Source: Pseudohalocynthiibacter aestuariivivens
GTDB lineage: Bacteria > Pseudomonadota > Alphaproteobacteria > Rhodobacterales > Rhodobacteraceae
Reading direction: 5' to 3'
DNA: 64,000 nt
Assembly: GCF_011040495.1 (NCBI RefSeq)
Contig: NZ_CP049037.1
Span: 3,472,001-3,536,000, forward strand
The notes beneath the pieces were generated by a model, which searched no databases, was not told the origin of the DNA, and saw only the letters and a list, made by a program, of their open reading frames with translations. Position numbers and translations under genes: made by a program. Below, piece after piece: positions 48,056 through 57,409 of this stretch (its first letter is position 1; each line of letters opens with the position of its first letter).

Positions 48056-50002
48056 TTACAGTAGATCGGGCGGCGTCGCGCCTTGCGCCAGATCATTTGT
48101 TACATCGCTCAGGGCCTCGACACTGGTTTGCTTCTCGCCCAGACGTCGGACAGAAACGGTGCCTTCTTCGACCTCGCGCATACCGCAGGCCAGAATCACC
48201 GGCACCTTGCCAACCGAATGTTCGCGCACCTTGTAATTGATCTTCTCGTTGCGGATGTCGGCCTCGGCACGGATACCTTTGCTGCGCAACTGTGCCACGA
48301 CGTCATGCACATAATCGTCCGCCTCGGACACGATCGAGGCAACCACCACCTGACGCGGTGCCAGCCAGAAGGGTAGTTTGCCCGCGTGTTCTTCGATCAG
48401 GATGCCGATGAACCGCTCGAAACTGCCCAATGTCGCGCGGTGCAGCATGACGGGGCGATGTTTGCCCCCGTCTGCGCCGATATAGGTGGCATCCAGCCGC
48501 TCTGGCAGGACGAAATCCACCTGATGGGTACCGCATTGCCAATCCCGGCCAATCGCATCGGTCAGGACAAACTCCAGTTTTGGCCCGTAGAAGGCGCCTT
48601 CGCCGGGGTTCAGTTCTGGCTCGATCCCGGCCGCGCGGGTGGCGCTGAGCAGGGCAGCCTCGGCCTTGTCCCAGACGTCATCGGACCCCGCCCGCATGTC
48701 GGGCCGGTCCGAGAATTTGACCTTGAACTGCTCGAAACCAAGATCGCGATAGACCTCTGACAAAAAGTGGATGAATTCGGCGGTCTCAGATTCGATCTGG
48801 TCCTCGCGGCAGAAAATATGCCCGTCATCCTGCGTAAAGCCACGCACACGCATGATCCCGTGCAGCGCGCCGGACGGCTCGTACCGGTTGCATGACCCGA
48901 ACTCGGCCATGCGCAGCGGCAGATCGCGGTAGGATTTTAGCCCCTGATTGAAAATCTGTACGTGACACGGACAGTTCATCGGCTTCAGTGCATTCACGGC
49001 CTTCTCGCGCGCGTGTTCCTCGTCCACTTCGACGACGAACATATGCTCCTGATACTTTTCCCAGTGTCCCGACTGTTCCCACAGCTTGCGGTCCACCACT
49101 TGCGGGGTGTTCACCTCGACATAGCCACCTGCGCGCTGCTTGCGGCGCATGTAATCCTGCAATTGCGTGTAGATGGTCCAGCCATTGGGATGCCAGAAAA
49201 TCTGCCCTCGGGCCTCTTCTTGCATGTGAAACAGGTCCATCTCGCGGCCCAGCTTGCGGTGGTCGCGCTTGGCGGCCTCCTCCAGCATGTGCAGATGCGC
49301 CTTTAGCTTGTCCTTGCCGGTAAAGGCGACGCCATAGATGCGTTGCAGCATCTCGCGGTCACTGTCGCCGCGCCAATAGGCCCCCGCCACGCTCATCAGC
49401 TTAAATGCGTCGCCGGGCAACTGGCCGGTGTTTTGCAAATGTGGGCCACGACACAGGTCTTGCCAGTCGCCATGCCAATACATGCGCAAAGGCTCGTCAC
49501 CGGGGATCGCCTCGATCAGCTCGACTTTGAACGGCTCACCGTTGTCGTGGTAGTGCTGGATCGCGCGATCGCGTTCCCAGATTTCGGTGCGAACCGGGTC
49601 GCGCGCCGCGATGATCTCGCGCATCTTTTTCTCGATCCGGCCCAGATCTTCTGGGGTGAACGGCTCTTTGCGGTCAAAATCATAGTACCAACCGTTATCA
49701 ATCACCGGCCCAATGGTCACTTTCACATCGGGCCAGATTTCTTGCACGGCGCGCGCCATCACATGCGCCAGATCATGGCGGACCAGCTCATTTGCTTGTG
49801 CCTCGTCCTGCATGGTGTGAATGGCGATCTGTGCATCGGCGTCGATGGGCCATTGCAGATCCCAGTGGCGACCATCAACCGTGGCGGAAATCGCCTTTTT
49901 CCCCAAGGATTTGGAAATGTCTGCGGCGACTTGGGCAGGGGTTATGCCCGCGTCAAATTCGCGTGCATTGCCATCTGGAAAGGTAAGGGAGATTTGGGCC
50001 AT
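48056..50002 (-). CDS. thrS: Threonine--tRNA ligase
   Basis: A 648-residue class-II synthetase with an N-terminal TGS domain, the [16 protein letters not shown] editing-domain HxxxH, and the catalytic core with motif 2 in [18 protein letters not shown], seen as [20 protein letters not shown]-terminal anticodon domain follows. Cys and two His of the zinc site are in NCPCH and later segments. GAGGAG gives a good start. It is divergent from the hydrolase gene. Confidence 0.97.
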   Translation of the reverse strand: MAQISLTFPDGNAREFDAGITPAQVAADISKSLGKKAISATVDGRHWDLQWPIDADAQIAIHTMQDEAQANELVRHDLAHVMARAVQEIWPDVKVTIGPVIDNGWYYDFDRKEPFTPEDLGRIEKKMREIIAARDPVRTEIWERDRAIQHYHDNGEPFKVELIEAIPGDEPLRMYWHGDWQDLCRGPHLQNTGQLPGDAFKLMSVAGAYWRGDSDREMLQRIYGVAFTGKDKLKAHLHMLEEAAKRDHRKLGREMDLFHMQEEARGQIFWHPNGWTIYTQLQDYMRRKQRAGGYVEVNTPQVVDRKLWEQSGHWEKYQEHMFVVEVDEEHAREKAVNALKPMNCPCHVQIFNQGLKSYRDLPLRMAEFGSCNRYEPSGALHGIMRVRGFTQDDGHIFCREDQIESETAEFIHFLSEVYRDLGFEQFKVKFSDRPDMRAGSDDVWDKAEAALLSATRAAGIEPELNPGEGAFYGPKLEFVLTDAIGRDWQCGTHQVDFVLPERLDATYIGADGGKHRPVMLHRATLGSFERFIGILIEEHAGKLPFWLAPRQVVVASIVSEADDYVHDVVAQLRSKGIRAEADIRNEKINYKVREHSVGKVPVILACGMREVEEGTVSVRRLGEKQTSVEALSDVTNDLAQGATPPDLL

Positions 50003-50161
50003 CTTGGGCGCTCCTCGTCAGTTTGGCGCCTACAAGTGCGCCCGGTTGCGGGTTGGGTCGTGCCCATATGGCTGGGGCATCCCCAAAGGTCAAGCGCGCC
50101 CTTGCGCCCGTATCCTACTGGGGTGAGACTGCGACCAGCAAAACACGGACAGGGACAGCGA

Positions 50162-50926
50162 ATGACAGACCAGACACAGTATCTGACAACACCGCAGGGG
50201 CGGCGCATCGCCTATGTTCAGGTGCCCGGTGCCGGTCCGGGCGTCGTGTTCCTAGGCGGGTTCAAATCCGACATGCAAGGGACCAAGGCCATACATCTGC
50301 AAGCATGGGCAGAACGCACAGGGCGCGCCTTCCTGCGATTGGATTACTCCGGTCACGGCCAATCCTCGGGCGCATTCACCGATGGCTGCATCGGTGATTG
50401 GGCCGAGGATGCGCAGGCTGTCATTTCCGAACTGACGACGGGACCGCAGGTGCTGGTCGGCTCGTCGATGGGCGGCTGGATATCGTTGTTGACCGCTCGC
50501 GCGATGACGCCACGCATCGTGGGGCTGGTTACGATCGCGGCTGCCCCCGATTTTACCGAAGACAGCATGTGGGCGGGCTTTGATTCCACCCAACGGGCCG
50601 GGTTGCAAAACGAGGGACAGATTGCGCTTCCCAGCGAGTATGGAGAGCCCTATATCATCACCCAAAAGCTGATCGAGGACGGCCGCGCGCATTTGGTGCT
50701 GCGCCAGCCTTTACAACTCCCCTTTCCTGTTCGATTTCTACAAGGCACCGCCGATCTGGATGTGGATAAGTCGGTCGCTTTGCGCCTGTTAGAACATGCA
50801 ACAGGCCCGGATATGCGCCTGACACTGGTTGATGGCGCCGATCACCGATTCTCGGACGTGGACTGCTTGGCGCTGATCGAAACAGCCGTCGAGGATGTGA
50901 TCGCGCGTAGCGAAAGGAATACCTGA
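50162..50926 (+). CDS. Alpha/beta hydrolase
   Basis: A 254-residue hydrolase starting MTDQTQYLTTPQGRRIAY at 50162 (the longer open frame upstream is antisense to thrS). The nucleophile Ser is in VGSSMGGW, the acid likely in the TADLDVDKS segment, and the His in DGADHRFSD. It resembles the ABHD10/esterase type. The following VOC gene starts directly after its stop (TGA ATG), so they are co-translated with the M15-like gene. Confidence 0.85.
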   Translation: MTDQTQYLTTPQGRRIAYVQVPGAGPGVVFLGGFKSDMQGTKAIHLQAWAERTGRAFLRLDYSGHGQSSGAFTDGCIGDWAEDAQAVISELTTGPQVLVGSSMGGWISLLTARAMTPRIVGLVTIAAAPDFTEDSMWAGFDSTQRAGLQNEGQIALPSEYGEPYIITQKLIEDGRAHLVLRQPLQLPFPVRFLQGTADLDVDKSVALRLLEHATGPDMRLTLVDGADHRFSDVDCLALIETAVEDVIARSERNT

Positions 50927-51355
50927 ATGGAACAACGTATCTCTTTGATAACGCTGGCCGTACGCGATGTTGCACAATCGGCCGCATTCTATGAATCGAT
51001 GGGCTGGACGCGGGTGGATAGCCCGGATGGCATCGTAGTGTTCGACCTGATCGGGCAAACGCTGGGCCTATACCCTCGGGCTGATCTGGCTCGCGATATG
51101 GGGCTTGAAGAAAACGATCTGGGAACCGGTGCCACCACACTGGCCTACAACGTGCGCGACAAACAGCAAGTGGCGCAGCTACTGGACCGCGCCCGCGACG
51201 CCGGTGCCCGTATTCTCAAACCTGCACATGACGTGTTCTGGGGCGGGCATATCGGCTATTTCGCTGACCCCGATGGCCACATCTGGGAAATCGCCCATAA
51301 CCCATTCTCGCCGCTGTCGGATGAGGGCGCGTTTCGCTGGAACGGCTATAGCTGA
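50927..51355 (+). CDS. VOC (glyoxalase/bleomycin resistance) family protein
   Basis: A 142-residue two-domain VOC protein with ITLAVRDVAQSAAFYESMGW and a C-terminal WGGHIGYFADPDGHIWEIAHNP, the metal-binding His/Glu arrangement of the fold. Substrate unknown. It directly follows the hydrolase and overlaps the next gene by one base, so three genes form one operon. Confidence 0.88.
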   Translation: MEQRISLITLAVRDVAQSAAFYESMGWTRVDSPDGIVVFDLIGQTLGLYPRADLARDMGLEENDLGTGATTLAYNVRDKQQVAQLLDRARDAGARILKPAHDVFWGGHIGYFADPDGHIWEIAHNPFSPLSDEGAFRWNGYS

Positions 51356-51996
51356 TGCGCAAACCCGCCAGCATGTGGAGCCTTGAGACTCTCGGCAGGG
51401 TCCGTCTGAGCAGGCATTTCTACATGCGCGATTTTCTCTATTCGGAAATCGGCAATTTTCATCGCATTCAGAATATCCCCGAAAACCCTGATCTGGCGAT
51501 CGAAAACGGCCGTCAGCTTTGCGAGCATCTGCTCGATCCGCTGGAGGAAACTTTCGGGCGCATCGCGATACGTTCAGGTTATCGCAGTCCCGACCTGAAC
51601 CGCTATGGCAACAAAAATCAGCTGAACTGCGCCCGCAACGACGCCAATTACGGCCACCACATCTGGGATCGCGGCGATCCCGCACAGCGCGGGGCCGGCA
51701 CGTCACTGGTGATCCCGTGGTTCGCGGATCAGTACGCGCAAGGCCGCGATTGGCGCGATCTGGCGTGGTGGATCCACGACCACCTGCCATTTTCCGATCT
51801 GTGGTTTTTCCCGAAACTCTGCGCGATGAACCTCAGCTGGCGCGCTGATCCCCGCCGCCTGATCGCCAGCTATATCGCCCCCAAGGGGACGCTTCTGGCG
51901 CAGGGCGATGACCCGCCGGAATCGCTCGCGGTGCGGCGTGCCCGTTATGTGGACTTTCCGCCCTTTCGCGGCATCGCGTACCCCTCAGGCAGTTGA
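51355..51996 (+). CDS. Peptidase-M15-like hypothetical protein
   Basis: A 213-residue protein with IRSGYRSPDLNRYGN and ANYGHHIWDRGD, which follow the SGYRS...H-x6-D zinc pattern of D-Ala-D-Ala carboxypeptidase-like (M15A) proteins. There is no signal peptide, so cytoplasmic. The third ligand is not clear. ATG overlaps the VOC stop. Function is unknown; it may be a defective or specialised member. Confidence 0.6.
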   Translation: MRKPASMWSLETLGRVRLSRHFYMRDFLYSEIGNFHRIQNIPENPDLAIENGRQLCEHLLDPLEETFGRIAIRSGYRSPDLNRYGNKNQLNCARNDANYGHHIWDRGDPAQRGAGTSLVIPWFADQYAQGRDWRDLAWWIHDHLPFSDLWFFPKLCAMNLSWRADPRRLIASYIAPKGTLLAQGDDPPESLAVRRARYVDFPPFRGIAYPSGS

Positions 51997-52065
51997 CCCA
52001 TAGCGGCATTCTGGCAATGTGTGGCAAAGCAAACGAGGCAACGCCCGGGCAGAAGGAAATCAGGT

Positions 52066-52776
52066 ATGCAGGAACCATTGGTGTTTTTGCCGGGGATGAT
52101 ATGTGACGCGCGCGTGTTCGGTCCGCAACTGACCGCACTCAGCCCAGAGATGGCCGTGACTGTCGCGCCGATCACCCAAGGCGACCGGATCGAGGAAATC
52201 GCGTCGAACCTGCTGGATGTGTTGCCGCGCAAATTTGCGCTGGCGGGGCTGTCGCTGGGGGGCATCGTCGCGATGGAGGTGCTGCGCCGCGCGCCCGACC
52301 GCGTCAGCCGGATCGCGTTGATGGACACCAATCCGCTGGCTGAGACGCCGCAATCTTCGGCCAATCTGGAACCGCTGATCATCAAGATCCGCGCAGGCAA
52401 ACTGACGGAATTCGTGGACGGCATTCTGCGGCCCGACGTTCTGGCCCCCGGACCGGGCCGGGCCGAGGTGATGGCGCTGGCGCAGGACATGGCCGCACAT
52501 CTGGGTGCGACCGTGCTCTTGCGGCAGGTGCGCGCGATGCAGCGGCGGCGCGATTACCAGTCGGTGTTGCGGCGTTGCAAGACGCCGGCATTGGTGCTGT
52601 GTGGTGAACATGACGGGCTGACACCGATCAAACGGCACAAGTTCATGGCCGATCTCATCCCCTATGCGCAGTTAGAGGTGATCGGAGGGGCCGGGCACCT
52701 GCCCACACTGGAACGCCCCGACGAGACCACACAAGCGTTGCGTACGTGGATGAAGCAGCCGCTGGTGTTGCAGTGA
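52066..52776 (+). CDS. Alpha/beta hydrolase
   Basis: A 236-residue hydrolase from the ATG at 52066 with AGAAGGAA upstream. Nucleophile in AGLSLGGIVAM, acid in CGEHDGLTP, His in GGAGHLPTLE. Short lid. It is convergent with phaZ and may be involved in polyester or ester turnover, but that is only context. Confidence 0.85.
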   Translation: MQEPLVFLPGMICDARVFGPQLTALSPEMAVTVAPITQGDRIEEIASNLLDVLPRKFALAGLSLGGIVAMEVLRRAPDRVSRIALMDTNPLAETPQSSANLEPLIIKIRAGKLTEFVDGILRPDVLAPGPGRAEVMALAQDMAAHLGATVLLRQVRAMQRRRDYQSVLRRCKTPALVLCGEHDGLTPIKRHKFMADLIPYAQLEVIGGAGHLPTLERPDETTQALRTWMKQPLVLQ

Positions 52777-52816
52777 TCTCGCGATAGGGTGGGGTAGCCC
52801 CACCCTAGACAGGATT

Positions 52817-54094
52817 TCAGGCCGCAGCGTTCTTGTTCGCCGGCTTGCTGGCCGTCTTGCGGTCGCCGCTATTGGCATCAATGAATTCCAGCACCAGAGG
52901 CCGGATATTGTTGCGCCAGCTTTTGCCGGCGAAAATGCCGTAATGCCCGGCTTCAGGCTCCAGATGGCTGGCTTTCAGCGACTCCGGTAACCCGGTGCAC
53001 AGATCAAGCGCGGCAACACATTGGCCGGGGGCCGAAATGTCGTCCTTGCCGCCTTCGACGGTCTTGACCGCGACGTTGGTGATCTTGCCCATGTCGACCT
53101 TGCGACCGGCAACTGTGAATTCGTTCTTGGCGATTTCCAGCCCCTTAAAGATACGCTCGACCGTTGACAGGTAAAATTCGGCGGGCATGTCCATCACGGC
53201 AAGGTATTCGTCGTAGAATTTGTTGTGCTTGTCGTGGTCGCCATCCTCGCCACGGGCAACCCGTGCGATCTGGTCTGTAAAGGCTGCGGCGTGTTTTTCA
53301 CTATTCATGGAGATGAATGATGCAAGTTGCAGTAGGCCGGGGTAAACCATGCGACCAACACCCGGATACTTGAACCCGACGCGCTGAATCATCGTCTCTT
53401 CCAGTTGACCCATCGTCACACGACGGCCAAAATCTGTCACTTCGGTCGGGCTGGCATCAGGATCAACCGGCCCACCGATCAGGGTTAGCGAACGCGGCTG
53501 CGCCTCGGGCTCTTCCTCGGCCAGCAGAGCAGTCGCCGCCAATGCCAACGGCGCTGGCTGGCACACGGCGATCACATGGGTATCCGGGCCCATGGCGCGC
53601 ATGAATTCTGTCAGATAGAGCGTATAATCCTCGACGTCGAACTTACCCGCGCTCACGGGAATATCACGCGCGTTGTGCCAGTCGGTCACAAAAACCTCGC
53701 AATCGACCAGCAGGCTTTTGACGGTCGATCGCAGCAGGGTCGCATAATGGCCTGACATGGGCGCGACCAGTAGAACGCGCCGCTTCATCGGCTTGCGGCC
53801 GGGAACGGCAAAGTGGATCAGGTCGCCGAACGGCTTTTCAACGACGGTGTCGATGCTGACCAGATGATCCTTGCCGTCCTCGCAGGTAAAGGTGTGAATG
53901 CCCCAGTCCGGCTTTGTGACCATGCGCTGGAATGTACGCTCGGTGACTTCACCCCACGCCGAAATCCACTGAAACGCAGGGTTTGGAGTCATACTGAAGA
54001 TCGGATAAGATGCCATGGAAAGCGCGGTGGCTCCAAGCCACTGGTTCGTGTTACGGAGGGTTTCCATCAGATCGTATGTGGCCATATAGCGCAT
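52817..54094 (-). CDS. phaZ: Intracellular polyhydroxyalkanoate depolymerase
   Basis: A 425-residue enzyme with a Cys nucleophile in the lipase-like box (VCQPAPLALAA), unlike extracellular Ser types. The family features PMSGHYATLLRSTVKSLL, TDWHNARDIPVSAGKFDVEDY seen as TDWHNARDIPVSAGKFD, and LEPEAGHYGIFAGKSWR with the catalytic His are present. It degrades granule polymer to hydroxyacids. SD AGGAGATATTC. Divergent from phaC with an exact PhaR-type site between them. The Lys/Ala C-terminal tail is disordered. Confidence 0.95.
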   Translation of the reverse strand: MRYMATYDLMETLRNTNQWLGATALSMASYPIFSMTPNPAFQWISAWGEVTERTFQRMVTKPDWGIHTFTCEDGKDHLVSIDTVVEKPFGDLIHFAVPGRKPMKRRVLLVAPMSGHYATLLRSTVKSLLVDCEVFVTDWHNARDIPVSAGKFDVEDYTLYLTEFMRAMGPDTHVIAVCQPAPLALAATALLAEEEPEAQPRSLTLIGGPVDPDASPTEVTDFGRRVTMGQLEETMIQRVGFKYPGVGRMVYPGLLQLASFISMNSEKHAAAFTDQIARVARGEDGDHDKHNKFYDEYLAVMDMPAEFYLSTVERIFKGLEIAKNEFTVAGRKVDMGKITNVAVKTVEGGKDDISAPGQCVAALDLCTGLPESLKASHLEPEAGHYGIFAGKSWRNNIRPLVLEFIDANSGDRKTASKPANKNAAA

Positions 54095-54164
54095 GAATAT
54101 CTCCTAAGGTCGCGGTGCCCGATTCTTGGTGTCGCGGTGCCCCTCCCGACAAAACGACGTAATG

Positions 54165-54175
54165 CTGCATAGCAG
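54165..54175. promoter_or_regulatory. PhaR-type operator between phaZ and phaC
   Basis: CTGCATAGCAG is an exact CTGC-N3-GCAG palindrome, the motif reported for Paracoccus PhaR binding. It lies 25 nt upstream of the phaC ATG. Confidence 0.6.
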
Positions 54176-54199
54176 AAAGATTAAGGGGAAACCATTCAA

Positions 54200-56011
54200 A
54201 TGACAACGCAAGAGGGCGCGATGGGCGAGAACCTTGAAAAGATGAATGCAAATCTGGAGCGGGTCGAAGAGCTATCTCAGCGGTTGATCGAAGCATTGTC
54301 CAAGAAAAACCCAGCCAACGCCGCGCTTAGCGGTCCCAGTCAGGATCTCTTTGCCAAGGCGGCGATGTCATACTGGTCCGAGGCCTTGGAAAACCCCGGT
54401 AGGATCTACGAACAGCAGTTGGAATACTGGGGTAAATCGGTCCGTCATTTCATGGATTCACAGCAGATGTTGCTCAAAGGGGAACATGCTCAGGCCCCCG
54501 GCGAAGCCAAGGATCGTCTCAAGGATAAACGCTTTTCCAACCCGATGTGGGATACCAACCCCTACTTCAATCTTGTGCGCGAGCAGTACCAGCTTAACGC
54601 CGAGGCAATCGCGCAGGCGGTGGCGGATGTTGATGACCTCGCCCCAAAGGAGAAACGGCGGCTCGAATATTTCTCGCAACAGATCATTGATATGATGTCG
54701 CCGACCAATTTTCTGGGCACCAACCCCGATGCGCTGGAACGCGCCGTCGAGACGGACGGCGAATCGCTGGTCAAGGGGCTGGAGAACCTTGTCGCCGATC
54801 TAGAGGCCAACAATGGCGAAATGGTTGTGCGACTGGCGGATGAAAGCGCCTTTAAAATTGGCGAAAACATTGCCACCACGCCGGGCGAGGTGGTCTATCG
54901 CAATGACGTGATGGAACTGATCCAATACGCACCGACAACCGACGAGGTGCACGAGATACCGCTGGTGATCTTTCCGCCGTGGATCAACAAATTCTACATT
55001 CTTGACCTCAAGGAACAGAATAGCCTGATCAAATGGATCACCGATCAGGGCTATACACTGTTTGTCGTCTCGTGGTTCAATCCGGATGCAAGCCACGCCG
55101 ATATCGGCATGGGCGATTACATTGAACAAGGGTTCCTGACAGCTGTGCGCGAAGCCCGCGCAATCACCGGAACCAAGCAGGTCAATGCTGTTGGATACTG
55201 CATCGCGGGTACGACATTGCACATGACGCTGTCGCTGATGGCCAAGCGCAAGGATACCAGCATCAAATCGGCCACGTTCTTTACCGCGCTCACGGATTTT
55301 TCCGAGCAGGGCGAGTTTACGCCGTTTCTTCAGGACGATTTCATCGACGGGATCGAGGAGGAAGTCGCCGAACAGGGCGTTCTGCGCGCCTTCATCCTTG
55401 GCCGCACCATGTCGTTCCTGCGCTCCAACGATCTGATTTACCAACCGGCAATCAAGAGCTACATGCTGGGCGAACAGCCCCCGGCCTTTGATCTGCTCTA
55501 CTGGAACGGCGACGGGGCCAACCTTCCGGGCGCGATGGCGGTCGAGTACCTGCGCAACCTGTGTCAGCGTAACGCGTTCGTCACCGACGGTATCAATGTG
55601 TTGGGGGAGAAGCTGCATATCAGTGACGTCAAGGTACCGCTGATGTCGATCACCTGTCAGACCGACCACATCGCACCGTGGAAGGATTGCTACCGCGGGT
55701 TTCAGCAGACCGGAGCGAAGGACCGTACCTTTATCGTATCGGAATCAGGCCACATCGCAGGGATCGTGAACCCGCCCAGCAAGAAGAAATATGGCCATTA
55801 CAGCAATGCTGACATCAAAGGTACGCCCGATGAATGGCTGGACGGGGCCAAACGGCATGACGGTAGCTGGTGGCCCCGCTGGGAAGCGTGGCTGCGCAAG
55901 CGTTCTGGCAAGAAGGTCGCGGCGCGTCAGCCCGGTGATTCTGACCATCCGCCCATGTGCCCAGCCCCCGGAACCTATGTAACCCGCAAGGCTAACGAGG
56001 GTGTTTCCTAG
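54200..56011 (+). CDS. phaC: Class I polyhydroxyalkanoate synthase
   Basis: A 603-residue synthase that joins (R)-3-hydroxyacyl-CoA units at the granule surface. The catalytic triad is visible: Cys334 in GYCIAGT, Asp489 in CQTDHIAPW, His518 in ESGHIAG. The N-terminal 200 residues are the class-I extension (MSPTNFLGTNPDAL). SD AAGGGGAAA. Followed after 131 nt by phaP and then phaR; class I synthases act as homodimers. Start at 54200 is reasonable; a later ATG at 54221 is possible. Confidence 0.97.
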   Translation: MTTQEGAMGENLEKMNANLERVEELSQRLIEALSKKNPANAALSGPSQDLFAKAAMSYWSEALENPGRIYEQQLEYWGKSVRHFMDSQQMLLKGEHAQAPGEAKDRLKDKRFSNPMWDTNPYFNLVREQYQLNAEAIAQAVADVDDLAPKEKRRLEYFSQQIIDMMSPTNFLGTNPDALERAVETDGESLVKGLENLVADLEANNGEMVVRLADESAFKIGENIATTPGEVVYRNDVMELIQYAPTTDEVHEIPLVIFPPWINKFYILDLKEQNSLIKWITDQGYTLFVVSWFNPDASHADIGMGDYIEQGFLTAVREARAITGTKQVNAVGYCIAGTTLHMTLSLMAKRKDTSIKSATFFTALTDFSEQGEFTPFLQDDFIDGIEEEVAEQGVLRAFILGRTMSFLRSNDLIYQPAIKSYMLGEQPPAFDLLYWNGDGANLPGAMAVEYLRNLCQRNAFVTDGINVLGEKLHISDVKVPLMSITCQTDHIAPWKDCYRGFQQTGAKDRTFIVSESGHIAGIVNPPSKKKYGHYSNADIKGTPDEWLDGAKRHDGSWWPRWEAWLRKRSGKKVAARQPGDSDHPPMCPAPGTYVTRKANEGVS

Positions 56012-56038
56012 TCTATTCAGCGGCTTACGAAATTTATG

Positions 56039-56087
56039 CTGCAATGCAGAAAAAACCCTTGAAATGCCGCGCTGCAGCATGCATATT
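56039..56087 (+). promoter_or_regulatory. phaP promoter and PhaR-type operator
   Basis: CTGCAATGCAG (56039-56049) is an exact CTGC-N3-GCAG site. It sits ten bases upstream of TTGAAA (56059-56064), which is 17 nt from CATATT (56082-56087). A near match CTGCAGCATGCA overlaps the spacer. Confidence 0.6.
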
Positions 56088-56142
56088 GTTTGCAGACGCA
56101 GCAAAGCGGGATCGGCCCGCAAGCGATGAAAGGATTAACCAG

Positions 56143-56586
56143 ATGGCTAAGCAACAAGACTTCACCGCCGCGATGAAAGACATCATGGGCGCATTCCCCG
56201 TCGACACCAAAGCGATGGAAGACGCATTCAAGAGCCAAGCCGCTCTGAATGAAAAACTGTCGGGCGTTGCCCTGGACGCAGCCGAGAAATCGGCAGAAAT
56301 CTCCAGCGCATGGACCAAATCGACTCTGGCAAAACTGTCGGACATGTCGAAAGCCAAAGCAGAGCCCGCCGACTACGCCAAAGCAATGACCGATTTCGCA
56401 TCGGCCAACGCTGAAGTGGCAGCCGAAAACATGGCCGCTTTCGCTGAAGTAGCGAAAAAAGTGCAAATGGAAACCGTTGAACTGATGATGTCCGCAGGCC
56501 GCGACATTCAGGCTGACGCTTCCAAAGCAGTGAAAAAAGCGACCGACGACATGACGGCAGCTGCTAAAAAAGCGACCACGAAGTAA
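56143..56586 (+). CDS. phaP: Phasin
   Basis: A 147-residue phasin that coats polyhydroxyalkanoate granules. MAKQQDFTAAMKDIMGAFP starts at 56143 behind GAAAGGA; the rest is Ala/Lys-rich helix with the phasin-2 pattern (QAALNEKLSGVALDAAEKSAE, seen as LNEKLSGVALDAAEKSAEI) and a C-terminal VKKATDDMTAAAKKATTK. Followed by a strong terminator. Controlled by PhaR by analogy with Paracoccus. Confidence 0.93.
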   Translation: MAKQQDFTAAMKDIMGAFPVDTKAMEDAFKSQAALNEKLSGVALDAAEKSAEISSAWTKSTLAKLSDMSKAKAEPADYAKAMTDFASANAEVAAENMAAFAEVAKKVQMETVELMMSAGRDIQADASKAVKKATDDMTAAAKKATTK

Positions 56587-56639
56587 GAAAACATCAGAGC
56601 GCACCATTGCTCCTCCCTGCGATGGTTGCGAACGGATGA

Positions 56640-56671
56640 GGGCGAGCCGTATCGGCTCGCCCTTTCTTTTT
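56640..56671 (+). terminator. Intrinsic terminator of phaP
   Basis: GGGCGAGCC (56640-56648) pairs with GGCTCGCCC (56654-56662) over GTATC, then TTTCTTTTT. Strong and separates phaP from phaR. Confidence 0.9.
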
Positions 56672-56694
56672 GCTGCGCATGCGTCTAGGATTTT

Positions 56695-56705
56695 CTGCAC
56701 TGCTG
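56695..56705. promoter_or_regulatory. Near-match PhaR site before phaR
   Basis: CTGCACTGCTG is close to CTGC-N3-GCAG and part of TGC-rich sequence (also GCAGGTAGCTGC further down) upstream of phaR, suggesting autoregulation. Confidence 0.35.
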
Positions 56706-56816
56706 CATTTTCAGAACGTTTTTTGAAACCCATGCAGCACTTGAAAGATGCGCCCGCATGTCGGCATGATGCTGTTGCAGGTAGCTGCTGAAACGCTCTA
56801 GGGAAGGAAACCTAAC

Positions 56817-57392
56817 GTGGCCGACACCCCAAAACCTCTTCTGATCAAGCGGTACGCCAGCCGTCGGCTCTATAACACCGAGACGTCTGACTACGTGACG
56901 CTCGAAGATATCAGCCAATTCATCCGCGACGGGCGCGAAGTACAGATCATCGACCTGAAATCAGGCGATGACCTGACGCGGCAATACCTGCTTCAGATCA
57001 TCGCCGAACACGAAAGCCGCGGCGAAAATGTGCTGCCGACCAACGTATTGAATGATCTGGTGCGCAGCTACACCACGCAGGCCTCCAGCGTCGTGCCCGA
57101 GTTTCTTCAGGCCAGCTTCGAAATGTTGCGCGACGGTCAGTCCAAGATGCTGGAAAACATGACCAAGTCCAACCCGATGGCAGCAATGCCCGGCATGGAG
57201 GCCATGCGCGCCCAGCAAGAGGCTTTTTTCAAGGCAATGACAGGCGGCCTTGGGCCGATGGGCACCACGGTTGAGCCTGACAAGGCAGAGCCAAAAGCCA
57301 GCAAAAACGACAAGCGCAGCGATGACAATCTCGACGAGATCAAACAGCAGCTCGCCGAACTGCAACGCAAACTGTCCAACCTTGGCAACTAA
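56817..57392 (+). CDS. phaR: Polyhydroxyalkanoate synthesis repressor
   Basis: A 191-residue protein starting at GTG 56817 behind AAGGAAA. The N-terminal DNA- and granule-binding domain LIKRYASRRLYNTETSDYVTL, seen as KRYASRRLYNTETSDYV, and the domain around RQYLLQIIAEHE identify PhaR. PhaR binds DNA when no polymer is present and moves to granules when polymer forms, releasing phasin repression. The C-terminal part is a Lys/Asp-rich linker with DEIKQQLAELQRKL, a coiled coil. Confidence 0.95.
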   Translation: MADTPKPLLIKRYASRRLYNTETSDYVTLEDISQFIRDGREVQIIDLKSGDDLTRQYLLQIIAEHESRGENVLPTNVLNDLVRSYTTQASSVVPEFLQASFEMLRDGQSKMLENMTKSNPMAAMPGMEAMRAQQEAFFKAMTGGLGPMGTTVEPDKAEPKASKNDKRSDDNLDEIKQQLAELQRKLSNLGN

Positions 57393-57409
57393 CGAGATCA
57401 GGCGCTGCA

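Noticed and set aside
49343..50161. 273-residue N-terminal extension of the hydrolase
   Set aside because: Antisense to thrS; the hydrolase fold starts at 50162.
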